Below, piece by piece: positions 12,500 through 24,400 of a DNA stretch of 64,000 nt (position 1 is its first letter; every line of letters starts with the position of its first letter). This DNA comes from Steinernema hermaphroditum. Taxonomy: Eukaryota; Nematoda; Chromadorea; Rhabditida; Steinernematidae. Location: assembly GCA_030435675.1 (NCBI GenBank), contig CM059622.1:6510001-6574000 (forward strand), read 5' to 3'. A model generated the notes under the pieces. That model had not been told where the DNA came from. It made no database searches and saw nothing but the letters and a program-made list of their open reading frames with translations. Made by a program: the position numbers and the translations under genes.

Positions 12500-13160
12500 T
12501 AAGCATGAGCGAATTCACAGTGAGGTCCTTGAGTCCTAAGTTCACAGAGCAGCTCTCTTCTGGAAGCTCTTTGAAGACGGAGTACACACAGGACACTTCT
12601 ATCTGTTTGATCCAGAACTTGTGGACTGTGCAGATGAGAAGAACGTGGAGTTTGTCATCCAGGAGCACGTCAGCATCACCTCGGACCTCTCCCTCCAAGT
12701 GAGTCCCGACGGGAAGATCACCCTCTGGAGCCGCTTCTACGTCTACTCCGCCGCCGCCAACCCAGAAGAGGAAATCGAGCTATACACCGTGAGTGCTTCC
12801 ATAATCCCTCGGAGCGTCTCGGTGACTTCAGCTTCTCCGATCGCCGGAAGGTCTCCGATATCTGTGAATTGCGGTGGCATCCCAAGGCCAAACAGAGCCC
12901 ACGTTCGTCGGTCCTCCACTCCCCTCCTGATGCTTTCTTCTTTAGCCGCTTCTCCTCCGAAGAGCTGACCGTCGATGGGCGCTACAAGATCGCCGTAGCG
13001 GCCACGGAGTCGTTCAACCTCGGCGACGTCGGCGACGCAAGCCTTCTTCTACGACGAGATGGTGCTCGTGGGTGTGGAGCCTTCAAGAATCAGCGCCGTC
13101 AGCCGCCTGGATATCTTCAAAGGGAAAGCGCCCCTTTCAAGCAGCTTCGGGCTTCGAATT
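12500..13160 (+). CDS. Unrecognised gene with unresolved or broken reading frame
   Basis: Three protein-like stretches follow each other in the same direction. At about 12560-12799 the frame reads ...LFEDGVHTGHFYLFDPE... to ...NPEEEIELYT, ending at a good GTGAGT donor. At about 12830-13035 it reads FSDRRKVSDICELRWHPKAK... to ...GRYKIAVAATESFNLGDVGD. From about 13036 the frame one base over reads AFFYDEMVLVGVEPSR and reaches a stop near 13165. Third-position GC is high in each stretch. The phases of the first intron and of the junction at 13035 do not agree, so either the exon boundaries are different from those I see, or one or two single-base indels are present. I do not recognise the family, and the 5' end is not found. 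Confidence 0.4.
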
Positions 13161-13371
13161 TAGCAATCATGAAGAGACGAATCCAAATCACCAAGAATTA
13201 AGTGAGGAAAGATTAGTTTGCAAAAATGTTCGACCCTAATGTGTTTAAGGATAAACTGTAGATGTTAACTAACTGGGAAAAAAGGACGGGAACTGACGCA
13301 TCTCGGTACCACGTTGCGACTTATTTGATTTACTGCATTAGTTAGGAACCATAAGGACACGTATTTGCTCT

Positions 13372-16300
13372 TTAGTCACATCCGGGGACGTTGCGTGGCC
13401 AGTCGCAGATAGCGATGGCCGGGTTGAACACGAGTCCCGCCTTGCACTTCTTGGGAGTCCAGCTCCCTTTGGCGCACTGGAAGAAGCGGCCGCAGTCGGT
13501 TGGGTTCGGCTTGAAGCCTTCCGGGAGAGGCGACTCCTGGAATTTCATTCCATGTTTCGATCTTTTAACAAGACACTCTTCTCGCCTAACCCAAAGGCTT
13601 TCTATGAATGCAATGCCTCACCTTACAGCCTTCGGTCTCCTCTTCCTCGTCGCCGATCTTGTTCGTCGTGCAAGATCCCGGTTCACACCTCATACGGTCG
13701 GTCTTGTAGACCGTTCCGTGAGGACACGACTGGCGCACGAACTCGTTGTCTTGGCAGAGTTCGTACTTGTCGCACTCGTTGGGATCAGCGCGCGATTCCC
13801 CGTGGTAGCAAGGGGGTACTTGGTCCACTTTGCACTCGTAGTTGAAGTCACAACGACCGTACTAAACGGAGCATGATTTCACTGAGGTAGGTCCTCACTT
13901 CTGGGTTGAATTTCTGTCCGTTGACGCACTGCTTCTCGACGATGTTTCCGCGGAAGCAGAGAAGGAACTTCGAGCAATCGTAGGAGTGTTCGACGGTCAC
14001 TCCCTCCATGCAGCTGGTCGGATGGTCGACTGAAATGGAGAAGGTGACAGGAATGTGGGGATGCAGAATAGCTCTGTAATACCGTAATCTTTGCAGAGCT
14101 TAGTCTTGCTGCACTGGTTGTCCTCGAAGACGGCGCCGCCCTTGCAGCGATAGTTCTCCCACTTGCCCCTCATGCACAACTGCAGCTTTCCACACTCGGC
14201 CTTCGGGATCTTCATCCCGCTGGTGCACTCCTCAGGGTTGCACTGGTGTCCCCATACGCATTCTCCCTTCCTGCGGTCGAACTGTTCTCCGAATTCGCAG
14301 TTCCGGTCCTCGTAGAACCCGCTCCTCAGGTTGCACACCTTGTACTTCGTGCAGTCGTAGAGATCCTCGACTTTCTGAGGCGATCGAAGGTCGCAGGCCT
14401 CGTCGAGGCCCCCGTGGTGGTCCTCCGTGGTGCCCTCCTCCTCTTCTTCCTCTTCAGAGGTCTTCGGGGGTACGTAGAGAGAAGTGTTGTTCTGGTCACA
14501 AGTCTCGCTCAAGGAAGAGCGGCATCCAGCAGTGGCGCTGTCGAAAACGAAGCCGGAGGGACACACACGGGTGTACCATACCCCCTCGAGGCACTCGACG
14601 TACTCCGAGCAGCGCTCCGTGTTCACGAACTTCTGAAACCAAACAAATTGGGGGGAAAAGGCGCCAAACTAACGTCTCCGTGGCGGCACTGGACGGGTTT
14701 GTAGTCGGTGTAGCGGTACTCGTCCTTCTGCTCCTTGCAGATGTCCGGACGGTCGTCGGAGTCGTCGCAGTGCGCACAGGCATCTGAGATAGATTCGCTC
14801 GTTTTATAAGAAGTCCCTCTGCGGAACGGCTTCATTTGGATGTGTTTTTGTGAAATGCAGTAGTCACTTACGTATACAAAAGACAACTGGATAGATGAAT
14901 TCCCGGACTAAGAGGTGCCTTAAGATACTTTTGCTTGCTACTTATCTTTTTCGATTTTGATGCCAGTTATCTTCGAGGACCTACCGTTGGCGGAAGAACA
15001 CATCTTCTTCGTGAATTTCCCATTTCGGCACAACTGATAGGTGGTGCAGTCCGTGGAGGGAATGACATCGCCATCGCGACACGACCTTCCTTCCTAGAGA
15101 GACGACGTTCCCATTGCAAGGTGCCCGAAACCTACTCCTGGCGCAGCGCATTCTGGGTCGTATTCACACTGCGAGGTCCTGACGTTCCAGCTGGTCATGT
15201 GGGGACACGAACGGTACTCGAATTCGCCGTTCAAGCACACCATGTAGTCTGTGCAGCTGAATTTGTAGCTCGATCCGGAGCGGCACTAAATGAACAAGAT
15301 GATGTGCAATTCTAATGGTGAACTTGGAGGCTGAGGGTTTGGTGGGAACGCATCACTTGGATATGTATTTAAGAGACCAAGATGAGAGATCGGCATCTCA
15401 ACCTGCATCTTGGCCCTCTAAAATGAAGCTCCTTGCTCTCTTAAAGTCTAAAACGACTAGATACGACGTCCAAGTAGAGGAGACCGACGTCGGTAAAGGA
15501 CGAAATGGAGGAGACGATCGGATGGATAACCACAGATGTCCCAAGCACTACGTTCCTGTGGAGAGTCTTGAGGACAGCTTCTTGTCGCGGTCCCTCTCTC
15601 GAGTCAGACGACGTGGAATGCACTCTGTTGACTGTGGAGAGACGGACAAGAATACTCTTCAGAAGAAGCTCCTCGAAGAGGCGGAGCGCAAGAAGGCAGA
15701 GCTCCAGGACGTTCTCCCCAAGTTGAAGGAGTTTCAGGGGTACATCCTTGTTGACATCAAACGGACTGTCGTTTAGACAGGGTCACAAGGTCCCTCCAAA
15801 ATTGTACTTAGGTGCGCTCTAGCGTTTGCATCAATAAAACTCCTTAAAAATAGTCAATTCATATGTATGCATTTCACTCAGTCGCTAGCGGGCAACTCAT
15901 AAAGGTCCCACTCACCTTCTCGATCTTAGCACATGTGTAGTCAGGGACACACTTCTTCTCACTACCCGAGAATCCGTCGCCTCGAGGACACTCGAACTCC
16001 TTCCACACTCGGCGCTTGTTCCGATCCTCGCTACATTGCAGGTACTGAAATGACTGTAGCCAAGGTCTCCCCTAGAACCCACCTTGCGGCACTCCGTGGA
16101 GGCTTTCACGTCACCGAATTCGCAGATTGGACAGTCGGACTGCTCGAGGGGGAAGCATTTGCCTTGGTGGAAGACCTTCCCGTGGTCGCAGATGAATCGT
16201 TTCGGGCGGAGACCGTTGCAGAAGACGAACTCCGACTTGCAGCGACCGGCCGGAAGGATGTTCCACTCGTAGCCTGCGCAGCTCGTCTCCATTTGGCACT

Positions 16301-17611
16301 TGTCGCCAGCGGAGGGCGTCCGACAGATCCTCCGCTGGGGGTCATAGATCTTGCCGGGACCGCACTGGATGAGGGCTTGGAAGTTGGGACGACAGTCAAG
16401 ATACCACGTGTCGCAGCTACCGTAGTTCATCAGCGTGGTCACCTGAACCTGACCGAAGGGGTCCACGAAGGAGGTCTGCTTGGAGAGTTGTGCGCATCGG
16501 GCTTGAAGAAGGTGCTGCTTGACGGCGGTGGAGGCGGCCGGAGGGAATCGGGTGCAGCGGTGGCGGTCGAAGACGCAGGAGAGGAAGTTCGGGTCGAGGA
16601 CCTGGCCAAGAGGACACAAGAAGGAGAGCGGCTGTCGGTTCTGGTCGCAGACGAGGCCCTGTCGACTGCACTGGTGGGGTGCCAGGAACAGAGAATTCGC
16701 TGGATTGTGTTTGCAGAGGTCTTGGCGCTGCAAAACATCTACGGTGGATCTTTATTCATTTGTTTTTATACTCTCAGAGGAGCCCTTTGTTGGTATATTG
16801 AAGAAGAAGAAACGTCCCGATCTTACTTTCTGATACACCCGCGCCAAGTGTCCAACAGACCTGTGAGTGGCAAGTATGGTGGAATAGAATTGAATAAAGT
16901 TAGCCCTAAAGCGCCAGTATTGCTCATTTCATCGACCGGTCCATCATCATGCGGAATGGTCGAAATTGTTCCAGAATATTCGAGAATATTCCACACAGTC
17001 TACAAGTTTGTCTGCTGCAACCGTCACACCCTCATCCGCAAACAGTCTAGGTTCCAGTCTGTCTGCGAGTTGTAGACTTTGGAATATCCTCCGAAAACCA
17101 CGGACTTCAACTTCCTCTACAATTCTCACCTGTGCGAGCTGTTCGGTCTCAAGGTTGACAGCGTTCAGGGTGAAGTCCTTGCAGTGTGGGAGAGTGGCGA
17201 CGTCCTCGCAGACACCGTTGTGGAACACCTTCCCGAGGCCGCACTTGTGGAACTCGGGCTTCCGGACGTAGCGGTCGCACTTCACGTACGTCGCCGAGCA
17301 CATCCCTAACTGGATGGCGTCGCGGTGGACGCAGAGGTCAGTCAGCCAGCGCCTCTGGAGGTCTTCTGGCAGTGCGCGGGTGCGGCGAACAGCTGAAAGT
17401 GCCGAGTTCAGAGGGTCTCAGGACTGCATTTACCGTGGAGGATTCGAGGGGTCTCGAATGGATCGACCCTCTCGAGCGACTCTTCTTCCAGGGTGGCATT
17501 GTCACTCCGCTGAAAGGCTCAGTTACTGTAACCCCACGCAGCCTACGGCACCGTTAGGGTGAGAGAAGTCGCGAAGCCGAGAAGGGTCGCCGCAACGACC
17601 CAGTGGAACAT
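13372..17611 (-). CDS. Large secreted chitin-binding protein with 12-13 peritrophin modules (CBD-1-like)
   Basis: Twelve exons: 17611-17552, 17509-17434, 17392-17130, 16727-16083, 16044-15916, 15285-15136, 15093-14985, 14783-14674, 14632-14083, 14029-13899, 13861-13622 and 13536-13372. They close in frame at 2628 nt, 875 aa. The start gives a signal peptide ([16 protein letters not shown]). The rest is successive six-cysteine CBM14/peritrophin-A modules (for example [26 protein letters not shown] and the terminal [14 protein letters not shown]), with an acidic Glu run inside exon 9. Repeat number and lack of other domains resemble C. elegans CBD-1 of the eggshell vitelline layer. That assignment is by architecture, not proven orthology. 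The 630-nt intron 15286-15915 holds a gene on the other strand. The upstream sideroflexin ends only 218 bases before the start. Confidence 0.92.
15335..15422 (+). promoter_or_regulatory. Conserved promoter/5' leader of small-gene copy 2
   Basis: Same element order as before copy 1: GGTTTGGTGGGAA, CATCACTTGG, TATTTAAG at 15366-15373, then a dyad GAGAT-CGGC-ATCTC and CCTGCATCTTG before the start. It lies inside an intron of the chitin-binding gene, so copy 2 carries its own promoter. Confidence 0.6.
15423..15776 (+). CDS. Unrecognised small charged protein, family copy 2 (nested gene)
   Basis: A 117 aa single-exon paralogue of the proteins at 7554 and 37050: [10 protein letters not shown] start, variable acidic segment, [28 protein letters not shown] block, charged C-terminal helix and DIKRTVV end. 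It lies wholly within an intron of the chitin-binding gene on the opposite strand. AATAAAAC near 15833 can serve as its polyadenylation signal. It is closest in sequence to copy 3 at 37050, which shares the same C-terminal helix ([19 protein letters not shown]) and also the flanking chitin-binding exon. Function unknown. Confidence 0.8.
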   Translation: MKLLALLKSKTTRYDVQVEETDVGKGRNGGDDRMDNHRCPKHYVPVESLEDSFLSRSLSRVRRRGMHSVDCGETDKNTLQKKLLEEAERKKAELQDVLPKLKEFQGYILVDIKRTVV

Positions 17612-17829
17612 TCCTTAGAACTGACTTTGCTTCTGGTTCGATTTGTTTTATGTCTGCACGAGTGAGTCAATCGGCTGAAGGCGTTGTTCCCGAAGCCACC
17701 GGAACGAGGAGAGAAACAGACGCCCATTCCCTCACCACAGCATTGATTAAGACAGTGACGCACCCAGCCTGGCGGCCCTTCCCGTTAATGTTTATCGCTC
17801 TATCAAGAATTCTGCGACAACGAAACGCA

Positions 17830-19045
17830 TCAGAGACCCTTGTTATAATACACAACCTTCGGAGGATTCTGGACGGCCTCGATTTGGGCGCGAGCCTCAG
17901 GGTCCAGTTTGGCGACTTCGACGGATTTCTTCTGTGGGAACAGAGCGCAGCAGAAGGGCGTCGAGATGAGGAGTCCGAGTCCGGCCAGAACCGTTTGGAT
18001 TGGAGCGGCTGTCCACGGGCGTCTTTGGTACCAAAGAGTTTTGACGATCTGATTCATAATGACGGGTGTGAGTACTAAACGAGGCTTGTGAGAGGGATCC
18101 CTTCACTGTGATAAGTGATTACCCATGTAGGGAAGCGCCATGCCGACCCTGCTCAGAACGACTTCGGCGATCGCGTATTTCGCCACTGAGGTGCTCTTTC
18201 CCACAGCGCGTCCAGTTTCGTCTTCGAGAGTGATACCATCGGTGAATTCCCTGGGAATCAAAGAATCAGCACATAAGGGTGACTTCATGCATGACTCACT
18301 TGTATCGCATCAGAGGGATATTGATGGCGTTTGCTACGGCGATGGCGGCGAAGGGCACCAGGCGGCCCACAAGTGGGGGAAATTTCTAAAGTACACATTT
18401 ACATGTCAGGACATAAATCAGGCCAACTTACACCAACTACTTGGTTGAGTCCCAAAGCAACGGTGAGAGCACCCGTTGTCGCCCCCAAATAAGCACACAT
18501 CAGCTCCTTCATCGTGATCGCATTTTCTCCTGAACGGTTAGCGTAGTTCACGTTGGCGTTGAACGACTGATTCAGCCAATGCCAGAAGAACACTCCTCTA
18601 GGGTTCCTAGAAACCCGACATCAGTCATCGAAAATTATATCGACGCTCACTTATAGAAAGTTAGCAATCCTCCTGTGATAATCATGTTGCACGGCACTTG
18701 GGCGCTCATTCTGCCCAGGATGAACATCTTTTCGCCTGTTTCGGGGTGGAACGCCGAGTCATAAATCTGTTTGTGTCGCCAGAGCTGATCGACCGTCAGA
18801 GATGGACAAACGACACCTTTCCTGAAGATTTCTGACATTGACCAAGACCGGAAATAAATCAGAACTTACTTATAATTGCTGATGACATTCCGCGATGTCT
18901 CCAACCCTTTGCTGGAAATGAGGATATTCAGAGGATTCACAGTGGAGTAGAAGTGCCGCAGACGGCCCTCGAAGGTCTTCTGATCCCAGCGCGGCTTCGA
19001 AACGTCCGGGCGCGTCACTAGCGAGATGACCAGCTCGCTTGACAT
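17830..19045 (-). CDS. sfxn-1: Sideroflexin, SFXN1/3 type (tandem copy A)
   Basis: Sideroflexins are multi-pass mitochondrial inner-membrane carriers; SFXN1/3 import serine for one-carbon metabolism. Exons 19045-18870, 18821-18651, 18606-18432, 18385-18300, 18250-18123 and 18074-17830 sum to 981 nt, 326 aa, the usual size. Family marks are [29 protein letters not shown], the [17 protein letters not shown] motif, [41 protein letters not shown] and the tail [17 protein letters not shown]. The ATG at 19045 is chosen because it opens the conserved SSELVISLV. Copy B upstream has identical intron positions and exon lengths, so the two are a tandem duplication. The chitin-binding gene starts 218 bases downstream on the same strand. 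Confidence 0.96.
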
Positions 19046-19916
19046 CACAGGAGAGAGTGGCGCTGAACGTGATCGAAAAAATTAAAGTGACAGCCACGAG
19101 GACGAAGACGTAAACGAAAGCCGCGGGGAACGATGAAAGTGCCCGGCGCAAACAACAAAAAAATCTAGCATGATGACATCAGAGAAGCACGTGGAAGAAG
19201 GGCAGTTGTCTTGTCGCGTGCGAGCAGAACCGATCTGGAGATCAAACGGAAAAATAGAGAGAGAGTCGAACGACGCACTTTACAATGGCGCGCTGTAAGA
19301 AGGGAAGCCGCAGAATTACAACGAAAAATAGACGTCTCGCGGTCTCGATGGAGACTCCAAATTGCGCAACACTTCCATTTCTATCTGCAGACGGCTGCAA
19401 ACCGGTGGGTGAGAAGACTTTGAGCTATCGGATGCTGCGACACCTTGAATACAAATTTGCAATTACAATATACATCAAGCAAAACAGAGCTCGCTGGGAA
19501 ATTGGAACTTCTCGAACTCGCGCCCACTTCTCACCCGAACAAAGACAAAAAAAAATGAACGGAGAAGTACCCTGCCGGAGAAAAGAGTTCCCGTACCGAT
19601 GAGCGAATGGCGACTACAGTATTTGAGAGTCCGTCTGCACCCAGCGCACCCAGGGAGACGCTCAAGGTCGACACTACCAGCGATTATGATGGGAACTTCG
19701 AGGTATTCTCCCCGGCAACCTCCTGCAGGTTCGAATAGATCGGAGGAGGGAATGTTGCTGTGACTAAGCGTCACCGAGGCGAAAGATCAGTCCGCGAGCA
19801 TCTTGGATGTGTACTTCTTGAGAAAGCGCTTGAAATGTTTAGAAATATGTGGAAACTTCCCACATGTGATGTCCTCTTTTGCAGAAGCTTTAATTTGCAC
19901 AACTATAATACAGTAC
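19046..19916. other. Spacer between tandem sideroflexins
   Basis: No gene is supported here. The region should hold the promoter of copy A and the 3' end of copy B. Open frames at 19285-19600 and 19760-20146 have no motifs; the second is an antisense shadow of the copy B tail. Confidence 0.5.
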
Positions 19917-21118
19917 CTAGAGACCCTTGTTATAATACACAACCTTCGGAGGATTCTGGACGGCCTCGATTTGGGCGCGAGCCTCAGGGTCCAGTTTGGC
20001 GACTTCTACGGATTTCTTCTGCGGGAACAGGGCGCAGCAGAAGGGCGTCGATACGAGAAGGCCACAGCCGACAAGAAACACTTGCAGAGGTGCGGCCACC
20101 CACGGACGTCTCTTGTACCACTGCGTCTTGTCCACCTGGTTCATGATCATCGGAATCAGCACTGAAGGAGTGAGAATTAGCAGTGACTGAAAGATTCGCC
20201 CACACCCATGACGGGGACGGCCATTCCGATTCTGCTGACGACCACCTCGGGAATCGCGTACTTCGCCACTGAAGTGCTTCTGGCGACGAAGTTGCCGTGT
20301 TCATCTTCGAGACGAATTCCGTTCGTGAATTCCCTGAATAGCGTGAGTCACTGTAAGCGACAAGCTCCTCCACTCACTTGTAGCGCATCATCGGGATGTT
20401 TACGGCGTTTGCAGCGGCGACGGCCACAAACGGCACCAGGCGGCCGATCAGAGGATGAAGCTTCTGGAAGGGAAAGAACCATATAGGTGATGAAATGACT
20501 GATCGTACCGCGACGACGGAGTTGAGACCTAAAGCGACGCCGACGGCGCTTCCAGTGGCACAACAGTAGGCGCGGAAGAGTTCGGCCTTCGTGATCGGAT
20601 TCTCCCCCGAACGATTCGTGTAGTTGACGACGGCGTTGAACGACTGGTTCAGCCAGTGGAGGAACACGACGCTGGCGGTGCGTCTAAAGAAGAAGGTCTT
20701 CTGAAAGGCGACTGGCTGCCTTACCTGTAGAAGGTGAGCATGCTGCCCGTAAGCATCATGTTGCACGGCACTTGAGCGCTCATTCTGCCCAAAAGGAACA
20801 TCTTGTCGCCGGTTTCAGGGTGGAACGCCGAATCGTAGATCTGCTTGTGTCGCCAGAGCTGCTCGACCGTCAAGGAAGGAGAAACCATTCCCTTCCTAGA
20901 AGTCGTCAAAAGAGTCGAAGAGCTACATTTCGAAGAGCGTACTTATAGTCGGTGATGACCTTCTGCGATTCGGCAAGCTTCTGGCTGCAGGCGAACAAGT
21001 TTAGGGGGTTCACGGTGGAGTAGAAGTGGCTAAGACGACCCTCGAAGGTGCTCTGATCCCAGCGGGGCTTCGTCACATCGGGCCGCGTCACTAGCGAGAT
21101 GACCAACTCGCTCGACAT
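19917..21118 (-). CDS. sfxn-1: Sideroflexin, SFXN1/3 type (tandem copy B)
   Basis: Exons 21118-20943, 20895-20725, 20683-20509, 20463-20378, 20333-20206 and 20161-19917. Each exon is exactly as long as its counterpart in copy A and the product is again 326 aa. The same motifs are present ([83 protein letters not shown]). The last exon is almost identical to that of copy A, including its final 30 codons, while upstream exons are more diverged; this suggests gene conversion at the 3' end. Both copies look intact. The copies may differ in tissue or in substrate preference, which sequence alone does not show. Confidence 0.96.
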
Positions 21119-21471
21119 GAGGAAGGGACGACCGTTTGTGGAGCTGACAAAGTCGAACAGTGAGTCTCGGCCAGAGTTCGCCTTGCAGACGACTGTCTAG
21201 ACAAAGTGTGTGTCTGCAAATGTCCAAGGCGTCTCATTGAGAACACGGACGTTTCCTTTTCCATAGAATCGTTACTCTGCTTTGAACCGAAGCAGTGACT
21301 CGGGCCTTCTGCACTATAAAATCATTCCCCTCTTCAAACAACTCCCTCTCCACTTTTTTTTTGTCCATTCTGGGTCAGAGACTTAAAGCGTAGTCGAAAT
21401 AGACATTTATTGATCTGTAAGACTACGGTCCACACATCGTCTTGCTCCTTTTTGTACTCGTACTTGTCGTC

Positions 21472-24400
21472 CTACTTGTCGCTGTCGTCGACTTCGTCGA
21501 TCGGACGGATCTCGTTTTCTGTCGAGAGGTTCTGAAAGCGCTTGTATCCTGCATGAACCCCCTGTTTCCCTACTCCATAGAGCGATCCTTCGATTTTTCC
21601 GTTTCTTTCGTCGAACGATATCAGCGACTCCTTCTTCTTCACGTCCCCGTTGGCGTCGAGTTCGTCGGAGTCGACGAAGATAGGCACGTAGCCTTCCTTC
21701 ATGAAGAGCGGCACCAGCTCCGGCGGCCAAATGCCGTCCATGTAGTAGTACTGTGGCACGGCAGCCATCTTGCCTTCCTTCACTTTTATCGCGATCTGAA
21801 CAAAGCGCCGCTTTGGAACCTTCCTTTGGGTCATACCGTAACCAGTTTCTCCAGGTCGATGTGTCCTATGAAAGTGGGTTCGAGGCCGATGTTCTGACCC
21901 AGAGCCATGATGAGGTCTTTCACTTTCAATCTGCAATCAGAGTTAGGTGGGATCGAGGAGTGTGCTCCTTACGATCTGGAGCCGAACCAGATGTTGATGT
22001 TGGCGATGTTTGTGATCCTTTTGCCGACGAAGAAAAGTCTTCTCACATAGGCGGACCCGATATCTACAGTACTTTTTCCAGCTACCGTCGTAGGACGGCA
22101 CTTACCGAAAGCGATTGTGGAGATGGCAAGACCCACGCAGATGTATGAAATGACGATGGGTAGGTAGAGGTCGCTGAAAATCAATGTTTCTGATAATTCC
22201 TCCCTTATGCTTATGATTTTTGCTTCTAATGTGATTGAACTGGAAGCGATCCAACTACTTCGTATCCGAGTGGAGCGATGCCGACTCAAAGCGATGCACA
22301 TCCTCATCGTTTGCATCGCATTCGGAAGGGTTCTGCGTCTATTTGTGCTTCATCTCCGCACGGAATATAACATAGAATCGCACACTTCCACCGCAATGGA
22401 AGCTGAACTCTCCAACACCACCGCCATGGCGACGGAAACCGTAGAAAAGTCACCCCAGTCGCCAAAGTCCCCGGCCTTCCCTTCCCTGGAAGAGAAGCAG
22501 AAGAGCGACGCGAAGTCGATCTACGTAGGAAACGTCGACTACTCGACCACGGAATCCGAACTTCAGAAGCACTTCGAGGCCATTGGCGTCATCGTCCGAG
22601 CCACGATCATGCGGAACAGGTACACTCAGCGCCCGAAGGGATTCGCCTACGTCGAGTTCGAGAACGAAGCGTCGGCTCCGGAGGCTAAGAGGCGGATGAA
22701 TGGCAGCTTCCTCAACGGACGGGCGATCAAGATCGAGCTGAAGAGGACGAACGTCCCCAACTGGGTCGATTCCGAGAGTCCGAACACGAGTCCCGCGCAG
22801 GGAAGGTCTAGGCTCGCCGGGCGGCTCTCCTTTTCCCCGCAGCACCAGAACCGTGTGTGGACCAGAAAATGAAAGACTTTTGGGGTATCCCCTATCCGTT
22901 GTTTGAGTAAATTTAGTGCAAATTGTGATGTTCCGAAGATGAAATAAACGTATCCAGAGTGAAATTTTGCTCTCCTCTTCGAGGATGAAGGCTGAACAGG
23001 GTGCTTGGGGGGTATGACTGATGAAATATCGCATAGGAAATTGGGGTGCGTAACGATTTGACGCGAACGATTTGCCGCAGTAACGATTTGACGCGAACGA
23101 TTTGACGCGAACGATTTGACGCGAACGATTTGCCGCGAACGATTTGCCGCGAACGATTTGCCGCGAGCACGATTTGCCGCGAGCACGATTTGCCGCGAAC
23201 GATTTGCCGCGAACGATTTGCCGCGAGCACGATTTGCCGCGAGACTGGCTCCCGGCACGAAAACGTTTCGGAGACGCTGTTTTTGCGTTCTTCGGAGCTT
23301 ACACGTCATCTTCTGCTCTTTTTTTGCTTCGCTGTTATGTTTGCTTCGGTTTTTGCTGCGTTCGGGGCGACAACTGAACAAGGAAGTTCCACAGAAGTTC
23401 AGTCGTCTGAAAGGTTGGCGAATTTGCGAATCGCTGTTCGAGTGTCTTTTAGCTTGATTCCGGCAACAACCGTGATAGTGACGACAGCGGATTCGACGAC
23501 AGAAGCAGCTTCATCCTCCGGCACTGCTTCCAGCGACGTGCCCGGCCAGCAGGACGGAGGTGCCTAAGATAATTGACTATGAGTAACTCTGTTCTTGCGA
23601 CTTTCAGACGTTGAGGAGGACCTGGCACCCTGGGGAGCTTTTCCTGCTTCCAGTACTACTTTTTTGGGTCGGCCGCAGTTTGTGCAAACTGAGCGCAAGA
23701 AGGAGAAGTTGTGTTTTGATGGGCTTATTAATGCTTCTGAAGTAATTACTGTATTACAGGAACTCGGGAGCCATTTCTTCTTCTTGATTCACTTGTTGAT
23801 GACCCCAGTGCTCTCAACCGAATTCTTGTGTTTGGACGAGAAAGCACTATGCTCTGGGCCCGCACTATGAAGCACATATATGTAGATGGCACATTTCGAA
23901 GTGCTCCGCCACTATTTAATCAAGTTTTCGTCATTCTAGCGGAGAGAAGTGGATACGTTTTCCCGGTGTTAACAGCTCTGTTACCGAACAAAGCTGGTTC
24001 TACATATGAAGCACTTTTTCGCATGATTCACCAGAAGTGGCCGGAGTTCAAACCGGAATCGATGTCTATAGATTTCGAGAAGGCAGCTTTTAACGCGGCG
24101 AACAAGATATTCCCAGAAATTCGGATCTTAGGCTGCCTATTCCACCTAGCACAAAATTTCAAAAAACAGTTTACGGGACATCTTTTGCGTCGGTACAACA
24201 CGGAGCCGGATTTCGCTGTGGAAGCGCGCAAGATTCTCGCTCTGGCATTTGTGAAGCCCGAAGATCTTGACCGTGCCGTTTGTGAACTATCCGAAAGTTG
24301 GGAGGAGGTGGAACATCGAGGCGAGGACGACGGAGAAGATCTGATAACTGTTTTTGGTTTTTTTTATGCAAGCTGTCAAGCTGTAGGTTTTTTTTATGCA

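Noticed and set aside
15933..17075. 380-codon frame on the plus strand
   Set aside because: Antisense shadow of the chitin-binding exons; loses meaning outside them.
23064..23265. CRISPR-like array of short regular repeats
   Set aside because: Units are contiguous without unique spacers, lie at a transposon end and have an inverted partner; the genome is animal.
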